Positions 15,298-23,930 are shown, counted from the stretch's first letter. The stretch is 35,401 bases of DNA from Betaproteobacteria bacterium (GCA_016125475.1 WGLR01000037.1:1-35401); one strand, 5' to 3'. Program-made: numbers and translations. The notes: a model not told the origin generated them from the sequence alone.

Positions 15298-16821
15298 TCA
15301 GGCGGTGCGCTTGCCTATGTAACCGTAGAACGCGTTGTTGCGCTCCACACCCTCGCGCTGGTAGACCGCCTTCATCTCCGCGAGCTTGTCGTGGTTCAGC
15401 TGCTCCACGGCATCGGCGGTGTAGTTGAAGCCGTAGAGCTCGGCCGAGTTGCGCCCGAAGATCCGGCGCTTCACGTAGCTGTCGTCGTCGCCGAGGCGAG
15501 TCTTCCAGCCCATCTTGGCCATCATGTCGTCCGGGATCTCGAGACGGCGGAAGGCCTCGATCTGCCACTGGGGCGAACCGTACCAGACCGAGTCCGTCCC
15601 CCAGACGACGCGATCGACGCCGAGACCGTTCACGAGCGTGCCGACCACGGCCGCGGCGAAGCGCGGATTCGCGACCGCCGACGTCGCGAACGTCGTGCCG
15701 AGTTCGCCGTAGACGTTCTCGAGCCCCTGCTCCTTGCGCATGCGCGCGAGGTCGGACACCCACTTGATCTCGCCGGTCTTCTCGAACTCCGCGAGGTCGT
15801 GCGCGGGGTCCTCGAGGAACACGCGCAGCGCGCCGTGATAGATCACGAAGTTCATCTGCGGCCAGTCCTTCGCGGCCTTCGCAACGTCGTCGACCGTCGC
15901 GTGCTTCCAGACGCCGGGCCAGGACTGCTCGTAGTCGCGCGGCAGCAGGCCCTTATGGATGCAGATCGTGCGGATGCCGGCCTTCACGGCCTTCTCGTAG
16001 AACGGATAGACGAGCTTCTCGTCGTCGAGCCGCCATGCCGTGCCCTTGGAACTCGGGGACAGGGGATCACCGATCGTGTACCCCTTCCAGGAATCCGGGC
16101 GGTATTCCTCGATGGCCTTGTCGACCTCGTCCATCCAGCCGTCCTGCCCGGGCGTGATCACCGAGTGGCAGAACAGGCGGCGGCTGCCGGAGACCTTGTT
16201 CACGATCGCACGTGCATCGCGCAGCTGGTCGTTGAAGAGCAGGTACCAGTTCGGATCGTCGAACGGCGCACTCGAGAGCAGGGCGACCTTCGTGTCGCTG
16301 TCCATGAAGATTTCCTTCATGTAGTTCTCGAACTTGTAGCGCGCGAGCGTCATGGGCGTCTTCGCCATGTCCGGGTTCCAGTGCTCGAGTGCGTACTTGC
16401 CGAGACCGAGCAGCCCTTCCTTGTCGAAGTCGTCGCGCACGAAGTGCGTCTGGTCGTCGAAGATGAACTGCTTCGACAGGCGCGCCGCGCGCTCGTCCGC
16501 CATTTCCTTGTCGGCAGCCTCCGCCTCGGAGACCTTCCAGACCGGACCGAACACCTCGTTCATCGCGAGAAACGCAGCCGCGAAACCGGACGAGGACTTC
16601 AGGAACGCCCGTCGGTCGACGCCCTGCTGCTTCGCGAACTTCTCGCTGTACTGTTCGATGAGCCCCTCGACCTGGCGCTGCTTCTCGGACTGCGGGGGCG
16701 GGTTGTATTCACCGTTGGAAACGATCTGGGTGGGCACCGGGGACCGGTACGCGAACCTGTCTGCGGGAGCAACGTCCTCCAGTTCGCGGTCGGTCAGCCA
16801 ACCTGCTGGTCTTTCGCTCAT
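15298..16821 (-). CDS. Amidohydrolase-2 family metal-dependent hydrolase with internal Tat-like motif
   Basis: 507 aa; GGGAGG at 16830-16835 lies 8 nt from ATG. The first 68 residues are hydrophilic (contains SPVPTQIVSNGEYNP) and precede a Tat-like motif DRRAFLKSSSGFAAAFLAM at residues 69-87, so the twin arginine is not at the N terminus. From about residue 118 it resembles the PF04909 TIM-barrel: FIFDDQTHFVRDD (HxH reduced to one His), AGIRTICIHKGL, MNFVIYHGAL and RVVWGTDSVWYG with the last metal aspartate. A similar N-terminal layout is known in a group of proteobacterial and actinobacterial amidohydrolases (from memory). Substrate unknown. The HiPIP gene downstream hints at a redox partner. 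Confidence 0.85.
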   Translation of the reverse strand: MSERPAGWLTDRELEDVAPADRFAYRSPVPTQIVSNGEYNPPPQSEKQRQVEGLIEQYSEKFAKQQGVDRRAFLKSSSGFAAAFLAMNEVFGPVWKVSEAEAADKEMADERAARLSKQFIFDDQTHFVRDDFDKEGLLGLGKYALEHWNPDMAKTPMTLARYKFENYMKEIFMDSDTKVALLSSAPFDDPNWYLLFNDQLRDARAIVNKVSGSRRLFCHSVITPGQDGWMDEVDKAIEEYRPDSWKGYTIGDPLSPSSKGTAWRLDDEKLVYPFYEKAVKAGIRTICIHKGLLPRDYEQSWPGVWKHATVDDVAKAAKDWPQMNFVIYHGALRVFLEDPAHDLAEFEKTGEIKWVSDLARMRKEQGLENVYGELGTTFATSAVANPRFAAAVVGTLVNGLGVDRVVWGTDSVWYGSPQWQIEAFRRLEIPDDMMAKMGWKTRLGDDDSYVKRRIFGRNSAELYGFNYTADAVEQLNHDKLAEMKAVYQREGVERNNAFYGYIGKRTA

Positions 16822-17201
16822 TGCAACTGCCTCCCAACATAGTTATGTAACGTTGTGCAACGGAACAAAGCGGGGAGAACCATGGCAATGCGTGGCATGG
16901 AAGCCCCGCTACCTGACCATGAACGGCATCGCGACCGAAGGCATCGCGACACGCCCGGTCCTGCTCGTGTTCACGGCGCGAACCACGGCGATTCCGCGAG
17001 GAACGGAAAAGAGGCGCCGGCGTTCGCGCACGAGAAGTGACACGAGCGGGCAAGGTAATCCCAAAGGATGCGCGATGTAAAGATGAGGACAGGTTCGCGA
17101 GGACGAGTTCCGGCCGCGCGGGGATCACGCAACCCCGCTGCGTCGCAACACATCCGTCCGGTGGTGACGCCCCCGGCTGCACCGCCACAGATGCGTCCGG
17201 C
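16822..17201. other. Intergenic region, 380 nt, no gene seen
   Basis: Lies between the amidohydrolase start and the hydrolase stop. Only a palindrome, ACATA-GT-TATGT at 16837-16848, next to the amidohydrolase Shine-Dalgarno, stands out; it could be an operator. No ORF with a ribosome-binding site and no terminator hairpin with a T-run was found. Confidence 0.5.
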
Positions 17202-18092
17202 TCAGGGCTGCAGGTGCTCCGTCAGGAATTCCACGAGACGCTGACGGGCGGCGTCCTCGCGGAACGCCTGGATGTGACCCGCGTCATCGAAGACCCAGAG
17301 CGTCTTCGGCGCACGTGCTGCATCGAACAATTCACGTGCGTGGTGCACGGGCACGATCTCGTCGCGTCCGCCGCCCACGAAGAGCACCGGCGTGGGTGCG
17401 ATGTCCGCGACCACGTCGATCGGACTGTATTCGTCGTCGACCAGGAGCCCTGCCGGCAGTGCCAGCCAGCGCGTCCACCAGAGCTGCGCGAGCTTCTCGC
17501 GTGCGATCGCCCGGTAGCTCGTGAACGAACTGTCGATGACGGCCACGCGGACGTCACGGCGCAGCGGGCCCCGGGCGGCGTAGTAGCACGCGAGCGCGGC
17601 GCCGAGACTCTGTCCGAACAGGACGATCCGGTGCGGGTCGACGTCCTGCCGCGAGAGCAGATGGTGCATCGCGGCGTCTATGTCGAGCTGCACACCCCCG
17701 AGTGTCGGCACGCTGTCGGACCCGCCGTAGCCGCGGTAGTCGAACAGGAACACGTTGAATCCCCGGGCCGGCATCCAGTAGACCGATCCGATGTGCGTGC
17801 TGATGTTCTCGGCGTTGCCGTGCAGGAAGAGGACGGTGCCCACGGCGTGCCCGCTCGCCGGCAGGAACCAGCCGTGGAGGCGGACGCCGTCCCGGGCGAC
17901 GAACTGCACGTCCTCGAACGGGAGCCCGATGTCGGTGGGCGTCCGGACGAGATCCCGCTGCGGCTGGAAGAAGAGTCCCGTGCACCCGCCGACACCGACG
18001 GTGGCCAGCGCGAGCAACGTGCCGAGACGCGCGCCGGCGAACCTCTGCCATGCGCTCCCGAACCATCGCGCGAAACGACTGAACACCCTCAC
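17202..18092 (-). CDS. Lipoprotein alpha/beta hydrolase (serine hydrolase)
   Basis: 296 aa if started at GTG 18092, 8 nt after the DUF4105 stop; GTG 18086 is also possible. The N terminus has a hydrophobic segment ending in a lipobox VGGC with C37, so it is probably an outer- or inner-membrane lipoprotein. Fold motifs: LFLHGNAEN, DYRGYGGSD, the nucleophile elbow GQSLGAA, the acid in GGGRDEIVP and the histidine in FDDAGHIQAF. This is the pattern of the YfhR/Bem46 type hydrolases, whose substrates are unknown. It is the last gene of the DUF3015-DUF4105 set. Confidence 0.88.
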   Translation of the reverse strand: MRVFSRFARWFGSAWQRFAGARLGTLLALATVGVGGCTGLFFQPQRDLVRTPTDIGLPFEDVQFVARDGVRLHGWFLPASGHAVGTVLFLHGNAENISTHIGSVYWMPARGFNVFLFDYRGYGGSDSVPTLGGVQLDIDAAMHHLLSRQDVDPHRIVLFGQSLGAALACYYAARGPLRRDVRVAVIDSSFTSYRAIAREKLAQLWWTRWLALPAGLLVDDEYSPIDVVADIAPTPVLFVGGGRDEIVPVHHARELFDAARAPKTLWVFDDAGHIQAFREDAARQRLVEFLTEHLQP

Positions 18093-18100
18093 CGTCCGTC

Positions 18101-19990
18101 TCAGAAATAATGATCCAGATAGGCGCCTGCCGTGCTCCACCAGAACCCGAACTCGTGTCGCCTGTCGAGTTCGATACGCAGGCCGAAGTCGCGCGCGAGC
18201 GAGATGTCCGACTCGATCGCGAAACGCTCCCGCCGCGGCTCGACACCGTCGAGATAGCGGACGGACGCCGCGTGAAGATGCACCCGCCAGGCCGCGGCAG
18301 GCGTGAACAGCACCCCTCCCCGCACACCGGCGCCGATCGTCGCCCGCTGCTCGAGCTGTGCCGAATAATACGTGGCCAGTTCCCCCAGAACGTAGAGGCT
18401 CAGGCGGGGTGTCGCTGCTGCCGTGAGCCCGGCCCCGCCGGACACTTCGTACAGGAGAGGCCGCATCGAGTCGCGCGCACGAGACCGGTCCACGCCGATG
18501 TGGAATCGCCAGGACGGTCCCCGGGACAGCGTGTCGTGCGGTGCGAGGGACGTGACGTCGATCAGCGTGAGCCGTTCGAGGAAGGGTGCCCCCTCCCCGT
18601 TCTCGTGGCGGGCCACGATGTTCCCGAACTCGATCTGGGCGCCCCGGCCGTAGCCCGGGTCGGGATCGAGCAGGTCGTGGTAGGCCCCCCGGAAACGCAG
18701 TTCCTGGAAGCCGCGACCGGCCGTCGTGCCGCCGCCGAAACCGATGCGGGCCGAGGCATGTCCCTGGTCCGGGCGGACGGCCGGGGCCGGCGCCGGGGGT
18801 GACTGCGGAGAATCGACTCGCGCGCGTGCGAGCATGAGCTCGCGCAGTCTCGAACCGGTCGCCTCGTCCCGCGCGGACCCCGAAAGCCGCCGGAAATCGA
18901 GATACTCGAACGCGAGATCGAGCACCCGGGCGCGCTCGTCCGGCGCACGCAGGCCGAGTGCCGGCTCGTTCACGGGCACGTGGCCTTCGGCAAGCGCGCG
19001 GGCGAGCGACAGATCCGCAGCCGTGGCGCGTGCCGCCTCGTACCGGAACTGCGTGCCGCGCGACGGCCGGAAGCGGATGTCCGTCACGAGCCCCGGCTCG
19101 TCGAGCACCGCACGGATCGTGTCCGCAGGGATGACCCACAGCGGAAAGCGGTCCGTCAGGTGCAGCCTGGGACTCGCGACGTCGAGCAGCCACAGCAGCT
19201 GATAGGAGCAGTTCTCGTCGAGAAAGTAGTAGTCGAACCTCGTCGGCCCCAGCTCCCAGACGTGCTCGAGCAGCCGCTCGATCTCGTCCGGTCCGAGCGC
19301 GAGCCGGTACTCCCAGATGTCCCGGCTCTCGAGATCACTGTATTCCGTGATCTTGAGGTAATAGGGCGTCAGGCTGAATCGTCCCTCGTAACCGCCGAAG
19401 AGCCCCTTGTACGCAAACGCAAGACCGTTGTCGCGACCGGTGTGGGCCGCGAAGTTCACGGCGTAGTCGAGCAGCCGCGTCCGTTCGGTCTGCGCACGGC
19501 CATCGAAGCGCAGCAGGGTGTGACCGTACATCGACGCCGGGCTGTTGATGTACGCGGCCGGGAACACCAGTGTCACGCTGACCGGATCGATCTCGCCACG
19601 CCAGCGCAGGAAACGCCGGCACGGACGCTCCGGGAGCCGCGCGGGATCGAAGTCGAGCCGTGCCTTGAGCCAGTGGTAGCGCGCGACGAACCTGCACTGG
19701 GGATTCTGTTGGGTGTCGGTTTCCGGCGTGTCGGAAAAGAACGCCCGGATCGTGGCCGCGAGTTCGGCGCGGGGATCCGTCTTGCCACGGGGCGAGTTGA
19801 AGAAACCCGGATCGTCCGCCTCGCTGCGGAAGCCGCCCCACCACGTGGGCCGGTAGTGACCGAGGCGGAGCCATTGCGGATCGCCCGCGAGGCCGGCCCG
19901 CTCGGCGCGGGAGACCAGCTCGTCGGCATAGCCGGACGCGCGGCTGCCCGCGGCGAAGGTGACCAGCAGAAGGAAAAGCAGGATGCGCAC
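18101..19990 (-). CDS. DUF4105 (Lnb N-terminal periplasmic) domain protein
   Basis: 629 aa. A signal peptide ends around residue 18 (SRAS-GY). The central region has the family's fingerprints: SPASMYGHTLLRFD, EGRFSLTPYYLKITEYSDLESRDIWEY and FDYYFLDENCSYQLLWLLD, with a His and Cys reminiscent of a papain-like NlpC/P60 active site. The C-terminal half is rich in alternating hydrophobic residues and ends in an aromatic (YLDHYF), which suggests an outer-membrane beta-barrel (inference). The start is GTG; no Shine-Dalgarno is seen because the U-tract of a terminator ends one base upstream. It follows two DUF3015 genes and precedes a lipoprotein hydrolase, an arrangement consistent with lipid or peptidoglycan remodelling. 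Confidence 0.87.
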   Translation of the reverse strand: MRILLFLLLVTFAAGSRASGYADELVSRAERAGLAGDPQWLRLGHYRPTWWGGFRSEADDPGFFNSPRGKTDPRAELAATIRAFFSDTPETDTQQNPQCRFVARYHWLKARLDFDPARLPERPCRRFLRWRGEIDPVSVTLVFPAAYINSPASMYGHTLLRFDGRAQTERTRLLDYAVNFAAHTGRDNGLAFAYKGLFGGYEGRFSLTPYYLKITEYSDLESRDIWEYRLALGPDEIERLLEHVWELGPTRFDYYFLDENCSYQLLWLLDVASPRLHLTDRFPLWVIPADTIRAVLDEPGLVTDIRFRPSRGTQFRYEAARATAADLSLARALAEGHVPVNEPALGLRAPDERARVLDLAFEYLDFRRLSGSARDEATGSRLRELMLARARVDSPQSPPAPAPAVRPDQGHASARIGFGGGTTAGRGFQELRFRGAYHDLLDPDPGYGRGAQIEFGNIVARHENGEGAPFLERLTLIDVTSLAPHDTLSRGPSWRFHIGVDRSRARDSMRPLLYEVSGGAGLTAAATPRLSLYVLGELATYYSAQLEQRATIGAGVRGGVLFTPAAAWRVHLHAASVRYLDGVEPRRERFAIESDISLARDFGLRIELDRRHEFGFWWSTAGAYLDHYF

Positions 19991-19991
19991 G

Positions 19992-20022
19992 AAAAAACAC
20001 CCAGTGCGTGCGCACTGGGTGT
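19992..20022 (-). terminator. Strong terminator between DUF3015 and DUF4105 genes
   Basis: Perfect 11-bp stem ACACCCAGTGC / GCACTGGGTGT with a GCAC loop, followed by six T on the minus strand. It lies 21 nt past the stop of the DUF3015 gene and its U-tract ends one base before the GTG of the DUF4105 gene, so the downstream gene is expressed either by read-through or from a promoter that overlaps the hairpin. Confidence 0.88.
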
Positions 20023-20043
20023 CTCGTCTGGACGACTCTGGAA

Positions 20044-20553
20044 TCAGATGTGCGCGACGTAGCCCGACAGGGACCCGTTCGCCGCCAGCACCTCGCGCAG
20101 TCCGGCGCGGATGTCCTGCGTCGACGCATCGGCGCTCGGGAAGATCCGGCCGAAGTTGTCACGCGTGGACCGGACGAACGCGGCCTTGTCCTGGTCACGG
20201 ACGCCGATCAGCTGCGCGAGCGCGTCGAGCGTCTCGCCGGAACCACGCGACATGTCGCGGGCGAGGCGGTCCTTGTTGCCGTCGATGAACGCGGCGAGCT
20301 TCCAGTTGGAATTGACGGTGCCGTCCTGCGTGCAGCCGGACGTGCCCGACGTGATGCCGAAGGTCTGGTTGTAGGACGTGCCGTTCGTCGTGACGGCGAG
20401 AACCTTGGCGGCGAGACCGGACTGGCCGTCCCAGAGCTTGGAACCCCAGCCACAGCTGCCGACGTCGTCGTCACCGCCGGCGGCGTGGGCAGCGAGGGGG
20501 AGTGCGACGAGGGCGGACGCGACGATCACCGCACGTGCGGAAAAGCGCTTCAT
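20044..20553 (-). CDS. DUF3015 family secreted protein (copy 2)
   Basis: 169 aa. AAGGAG at 20561-20566 stands 7 nt from ATG. The signal peptide ends at AAHA-AGG. The mature domain has VGSCGWGSKLWDGQSG, ITSGTSGCTQDG, WKLAAFIDGNKDRLARDMSRGSGETLDALAQLIG and NFGRIFPSADAS, characteristic of the DUF3015 family. Two cysteines may form a disulfide. Function unknown; it is very similar to the neighbouring copy, a tandem duplication. Confidence 0.9.
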   Translation of the reverse strand: MKRFSARAVIVASALVALPLAAHAAGGDDDVGSCGWGSKLWDGQSGLAAKVLAVTTNGTSYNQTFGITSGTSGCTQDGTVNSNWKLAAFIDGNKDRLARDMSRGSGETLDALAQLIGVRDQDKAAFVRSTRDNFGRIFPSADASTQDIRAGLREVLAANGSLSGYVAHI

Positions 20554-20595
20554 GAATCTGCTCCTTTGAATTCGTTTGCGGTTCGAGCGCTACGA

Positions 20596-21102
20596 TCAGA
20601 CGCGCGCGCCGTAGGTGGACAGCATGTCGTCCGCGCCGAGCGCCGCACGCAGGCCGCTGCGAATCTCGTCCGTGGAGGCACGCTCGCTCGGGAAGATGCG
20701 CCCGACGTTGCGGCGCGTGACTTCGGCGAAGCGGGCCTTGTCCTGCTCCGGAATGCCGAGCAGCTGGGCGAGCGCGTCGAGCGTCTCTCCCGCCCCGCGC
20801 GACATGTCGCGGGCGAGCCGGTCCTTGTTGCCCTCGATGAACGCAGCCGTCTTCCAGGAGGATTTCACCATGCCGTCCTGCGAGCAGCCCGAGGTGCCGG
20901 AAGACATCGCGAAGGTGTTGATGCCGGCGAAGTTGTTGGTCGTCACGGCGAGAACCTGCGGTGCGATGCCGCTCTGCCCCTCGAACAGTCGGGAACCCGG
21001 TCCGCACGCACCGACGTTGTCGCCGCCAGCGGCGCTGGCGATCAGCGGCACTGCGGAAATCGAGACGGCCAGAACGGCCGTGCGGAAAGCCTTGTTAGTC
21101 AT
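20596..21102 (-). CDS. DUF3015 family secreted protein (copy 1)
   Basis: 168 aa; AAGGAG at 21110-21115, 7 nt from ATG. The signal peptide ends near IASA-AGG. It shares with the downstream copy VGACGPGSRLFEGQSG, MSSGTSGCSQDG, AAFIEGNKDRLARDMSRGAGETLDALAQLLG and NVGRIFPSERAS. Its promoter (21148-21177) is close to consensus, so this small periplasmic protein is probably well expressed and drives the set. Confidence 0.9.
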   Translation of the reverse strand: MTNKAFRTAVLAVSISAVPLIASAAGGDNVGACGPGSRLFEGQSGIAPQVLAVTTNNFAGINTFAMSSGTSGCSQDGMVKSSWKTAAFIEGNKDRLARDMSRGAGETLDALAQLLGIPEQDKARFAEVTRRNVGRIFPSERASTDEIRSGLRAALGADDMLSTYGARV

Positions 21103-21147
21103 TCGAGCACTCCTTGTTAGCTCTGGGAAAGGACGGAACCCGGCACG

Positions 21148-21177
21148 CTTATAGCCGTTCCCTGTTCCGTGCGTCAA
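21148..21177 (-). promoter_or_regulatory. Sigma-70 promoter of the DUF3015 operon
   Basis: On the minus strand: TTGACG (21172-21177), 18-nt spacer, TATAAG (21148-21153). Each box matches five of six consensus bases. The start of transcription should fall near 21141, about 38 nt before the ATG at 21102. Confidence 0.75.
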
Positions 21178-21241
21178 CGGCGTCCGCGCAAATGTCTGAA
21201 GGATTTTACGTCCGCGCCATTGCAGTTTCGGGGCAGGGAGG

Positions 21242-21901
21242 TCAGAACTTCCCGAACTTCCGGTACGCCTCCTGGGGATCCATGCCCGACAGGATGGCCG
21301 TCCGGACCTTGTTCTCCTGCTGCAGGACACGTTCCGTCTCAGCCACCACCTCCTGCACGATGCCGCCCGGGATCACGACGACGCCGTCACGGTCACCGAT
21401 CATCCAGTCACCCGTGCTCACGGTCACGTCGCCGATCGTCACCGGCTCGCCGAAGCTGTCGGGAACCCACCGCCCCACGATGTCCTTCGGCGTGCGGAAG
21501 CTGCAGTAGACGGGAAAACCCAGATTGAGCACGAACTCCGTGTCGCGACAACCGCCGTCCACGACGTAGCCGCGCACGCCACGGAAGTGCAGGGTCTCGG
21601 CCGAGAGTTCGCCCATCAGCGCGATCGCGTGCGTGTTGGGCTGGCAGACCAGGACCTTGCCGGGCGGCGCCTTCGCGAGCAGTCCCGTCCAGGCGAGGAG
21701 TGTCTCGTGCGGGTCGCGCGTATTGTCGACGTGCCCGCTCACGGTGTAGACCTCGCCCGCAAGCTTGCGGGAAGGATCCAGCGGGCCGATGCCGGACGGG
21801 AGCACGCAGTTGCCGTGTCCCATCCCGCGCAGGACGTCGTGGACGGCTGCCGCGTAGGTGGCTTCGAGACGTTCGGCGAGATTGGCCGGGTCGGGGATCA
21901 T
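21242..21901 (-). CDS. RraA-like / 4-hydroxy-4-methyl-2-oxoglutarate aldolase family protein
   Basis: 219 aa; GGAGGA at 21909-21914, 7 nt from ATG. The family stretch VVDGGCRDTEFVLNLGFPVYC includes the Arg-Asp pair used for Mg2+ and pyruvate binding by catalytic members, and GDWMIGDRDGVVVIPGG is conserved too. Catalytic RraA-fold enzymes split hydroxy-methyl-oxoglutarate or decarboxylate oxaloacetate; E. coli RraA instead inhibits RNase E. With an LDH2-type dehydrogenase and a permease upstream in the same direction, an enzymatic role in oxoacid catabolism is more likely. Confidence 0.85.
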   Translation of the reverse strand: MIPDPANLAERLEATYAAAVHDVLRGMGHGNCVLPSGIGPLDPSRKLAGEVYTVSGHVDNTRDPHETLLAWTGLLAKAPPGKVLVCQPNTHAIALMGELSAETLHFRGVRGYVVDGGCRDTEFVLNLGFPVYCSFRTPKDIVGRWVPDSFGEPVTIGDVTVSTGDWMIGDRDGVVVIPGGIVQEVVAETERVLQQENKVRTAILSGMDPQEAYRKFGKF

Positions 21902-21993
21902 GGTGAATTCCTCCAGTCAGACATTGTTCACTGCGTCACGCCCCCGAGCCGCGCACGTCGCCGGATCCGACAGTGCTCCGGAGGCGGGCGTGC

Positions 21994-22884
21994 TCACGAG
22001 GCCGGAGCCGGTACCACGGGTCTGCGCATCAGCGACAGGGCCGTGTCCACCGCGAGCGCGGCGATCACGATCACGCCGCCGGCAAGGGTCAGGTCGCTCG
22101 GCACCTCGCCGACGACCCACCAGGTCGCCGCCACGCCGAACACGGTCTCGAGTTCCGACAGCAGCCCGACCTCGGCCGCCCGCAGGTGTCGCGCCGCGAG
22201 CACCATGAGCAGGCATCCACCGCCGAGCTGTACCACCCCGAGCGTCACGAGATTCACGAAGTCCGCCCCCCTGGCATCGAAGGGCAGCGCGAACGGGAGC
22301 ACGACGAGACACGAGAAGATGCCCGACAGGAACAGCGTCGGCACCATGTCCACGGTCGCGTGCATGCGGCGGTTCAGCACGACGTTCAGGCCGAAACCGA
22401 CGGGAATCAGCAGTGCGACGAGATTGCCTGCCAGGTCGCCGCGGGCCACGCCCTCGGAGAACATCAGCACGATGCCCGACATCGCGACCACCATCGCCGC
22501 CCAGGTCCGGCCGGCGACCCGCTCGCGCAGGAACAGCCACCCGAAGAGCGCGGACATGAACGGCGAGACGCTGCACAGGACGAGCGTGTTCGCGACGGTC
22601 GTCTTCGAGAGCGCCACGATGAAGCACACGTACATGAGCGCCCAGAGCGCGCCGGACGTCACGCCGGCGACACCGGTCGCACGGAGACGGTCCAGGAACC
22701 GGCCGCGGTACTGCACGAGCAGGACGGTGCCGATGAAGAGCGTCATGAAGAACGAGCGCCAGAACGTGACTTCCCAGGCGTCCTTGAGGTGCAGCGTGCG
22801 CACGAGAATGCCCGCGCTCGCCCAGCACAGCGTGGCGCCGGTCATGAGCACGACGCCGAGCCGGTGAGACCCGCCGTGCGTCAC
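21994..22884 (-). CDS. EamA/DMT-family permease
   Basis: 296 aa from GTG 22884; its GTG overlaps the TGA of the dehydrogenase gene (22881-22884). Ten hydrophobic helices in two repeats, opening with VVLMTGATLCWASAGILVRTL and, in the second half, LAGNLVALLIPVGFGLNVVLNRR; the second repeat includes ELETVFGVAATWWVVGE, typical of the family. Substrate unknown. The tight coupling to the dehydrogenase suggests it transports the hydroxyacid or its product. Confidence 0.88.
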   Translation of the reverse strand: MTHGGSHRLGVVLMTGATLCWASAGILVRTLHLKDAWEVTFWRSFFMTLFIGTVLLVQYRGRFLDRLRATGVAGVTSGALWALMYVCFIVALSKTTVANTLVLCSVSPFMSALFGWLFLRERVAGRTWAAMVVAMSGIVLMFSEGVARGDLAGNLVALLIPVGFGLNVVLNRRMHATVDMVPTLFLSGIFSCLVVLPFALPFDARGADFVNLVTLGVVQLGGGCLLMVLAARHLRAAEVGLLSELETVFGVAATWWVVGEVPSDLTLAGGVIVIAALAVDTALSLMRRPVVPAPAS

Positions 22885-23930
22885 GGCTGCTCGTCGGGCA
22901 GCGGCACGCCGAATTCCCCGGCCCACGGACGCAGCTGCGGCAGGATGCCCGGATGCAGCGTGACGCCTTCGGCGAGCGCCCTGCGCCGGCGCGCGAGCCC
23001 GGCTTCGCCCGGCAGACGCACGCGCTCGACGCCGGGCCGGGGCTGGACACCGCGACACGCGTCCGCGACCCAGGACGTCTGGCGCGTGAACGCCTCGCTG
23101 CCCGCGAACAGCGCAGGATCGAGCACCTGCAGGAAGACCTCGCCCGTCCAGCCCTCCACGGGATCCGCTCGGCCGTGCCCGCCGAAACCCTGCGTCATCG
23201 CCTCGACGAGCAGTCCGAGCGCGTACCCCTTGTGTCCGTACTCGACCCCGCCCATGGGCAGCAGCGCACCCTTCGGGGTGGCCGTCGTGACGACCGACGG
23301 GTCGTCCGTCGGGTTGCCGTCGGCATCGATGACCCACGCACCGGGCAGACGCCCCCCTTCCTTCGAGACGCGCGCGACCATCCCGTTGGTCGTGATGGAC
23401 ATCGACACGTCGATCAGCACCGGATCACCGTCGGTGGGCCAGCCGGCGGCGATGGGGTCGGGCGTGATCACGCCGCTGCGCCCGCCGTGCGGCGCGACCG
23501 AGTGGTTCTCGGGCGCGGAAGTCATGAGCAGGATCACCATCCCCTGATCGGTCACGCGCTTCAGGTAGGCCGCGAGACACGCGATGTGGTGCCCGCGCCG
23601 GATCGCGACCGAACAGGTGCCGTACTGCTTCGCGCGCGGTATTGCGAGGTCGATCGCCTCGCGCACGAGCCAGGTGCCGGGCAGGCGTTCACCGTCCCAG
23701 GTGACCGCGGCAGGAAAGTCGGCCACGACCCTGGGACTGCCGGTCGTGGCGAGCTCGCCCTTGCGAATGTCCGCGAGATACGGCGCGAGCAGATTCAGCC
23801 CGTGGGTGTCGTGCCCCATGAGGTCGGCTTCGACGAGCACTTCGGCGATGACGGGCGACTTGGCGGGGTCCATGCCCGCGGCATCGAGGAGACGGGTGGC
23901 GAAGTGGATCAGGGAGGGAGCTGAAAACAT
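22881..23930 (-). CDS. LDH2/malate-lactate dehydrogenase family oxidoreductase
   Basis: 349 aa. The catalytic histidine lies in MGHDTHGLNLL, and RRGHHIACLAAYLKR, SAPENHSVAPHGG, VLIDVSMSITTNGMVARV and GVEYGHKGYALGLLVEAMTQGFGG are all family signatures (YlbC/AllD/Mdh2 type). The family reduces 2-oxoacids or oxidises 2-hydroxyacids with NAD(P). The start codon at 23928-23930 stands directly against ten tandem GGGCGAT repeats; there is no Shine-Dalgarno. Coupled by a 4-nt overlap to an EamA gene and then an RraA-like gene. Confidence 0.92.
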   Translation of the reverse strand: MFSAPSLIHFATRLLDAAGMDPAKSPVIAEVLVEADLMGHDTHGLNLLAPYLADIRKGELATTGSPRVVADFPAAVTWDGERLPGTWLVREAIDLAIPRAKQYGTCSVAIRRGHHIACLAAYLKRVTDQGMVILLMTSAPENHSVAPHGGRSGVITPDPIAAGWPTDGDPVLIDVSMSITTNGMVARVSKEGGRLPGAWVIDADGNPTDDPSVVTTATPKGALLPMGGVEYGHKGYALGLLVEAMTQGFGGHGRADPVEGWTGEVFLQVLDPALFAGSEAFTRQTSWVADACRGVQPRPGVERVRLPGEAGLARRRRALAEGVTLHPGILPQLRPWAGEFGVPLPDEQP

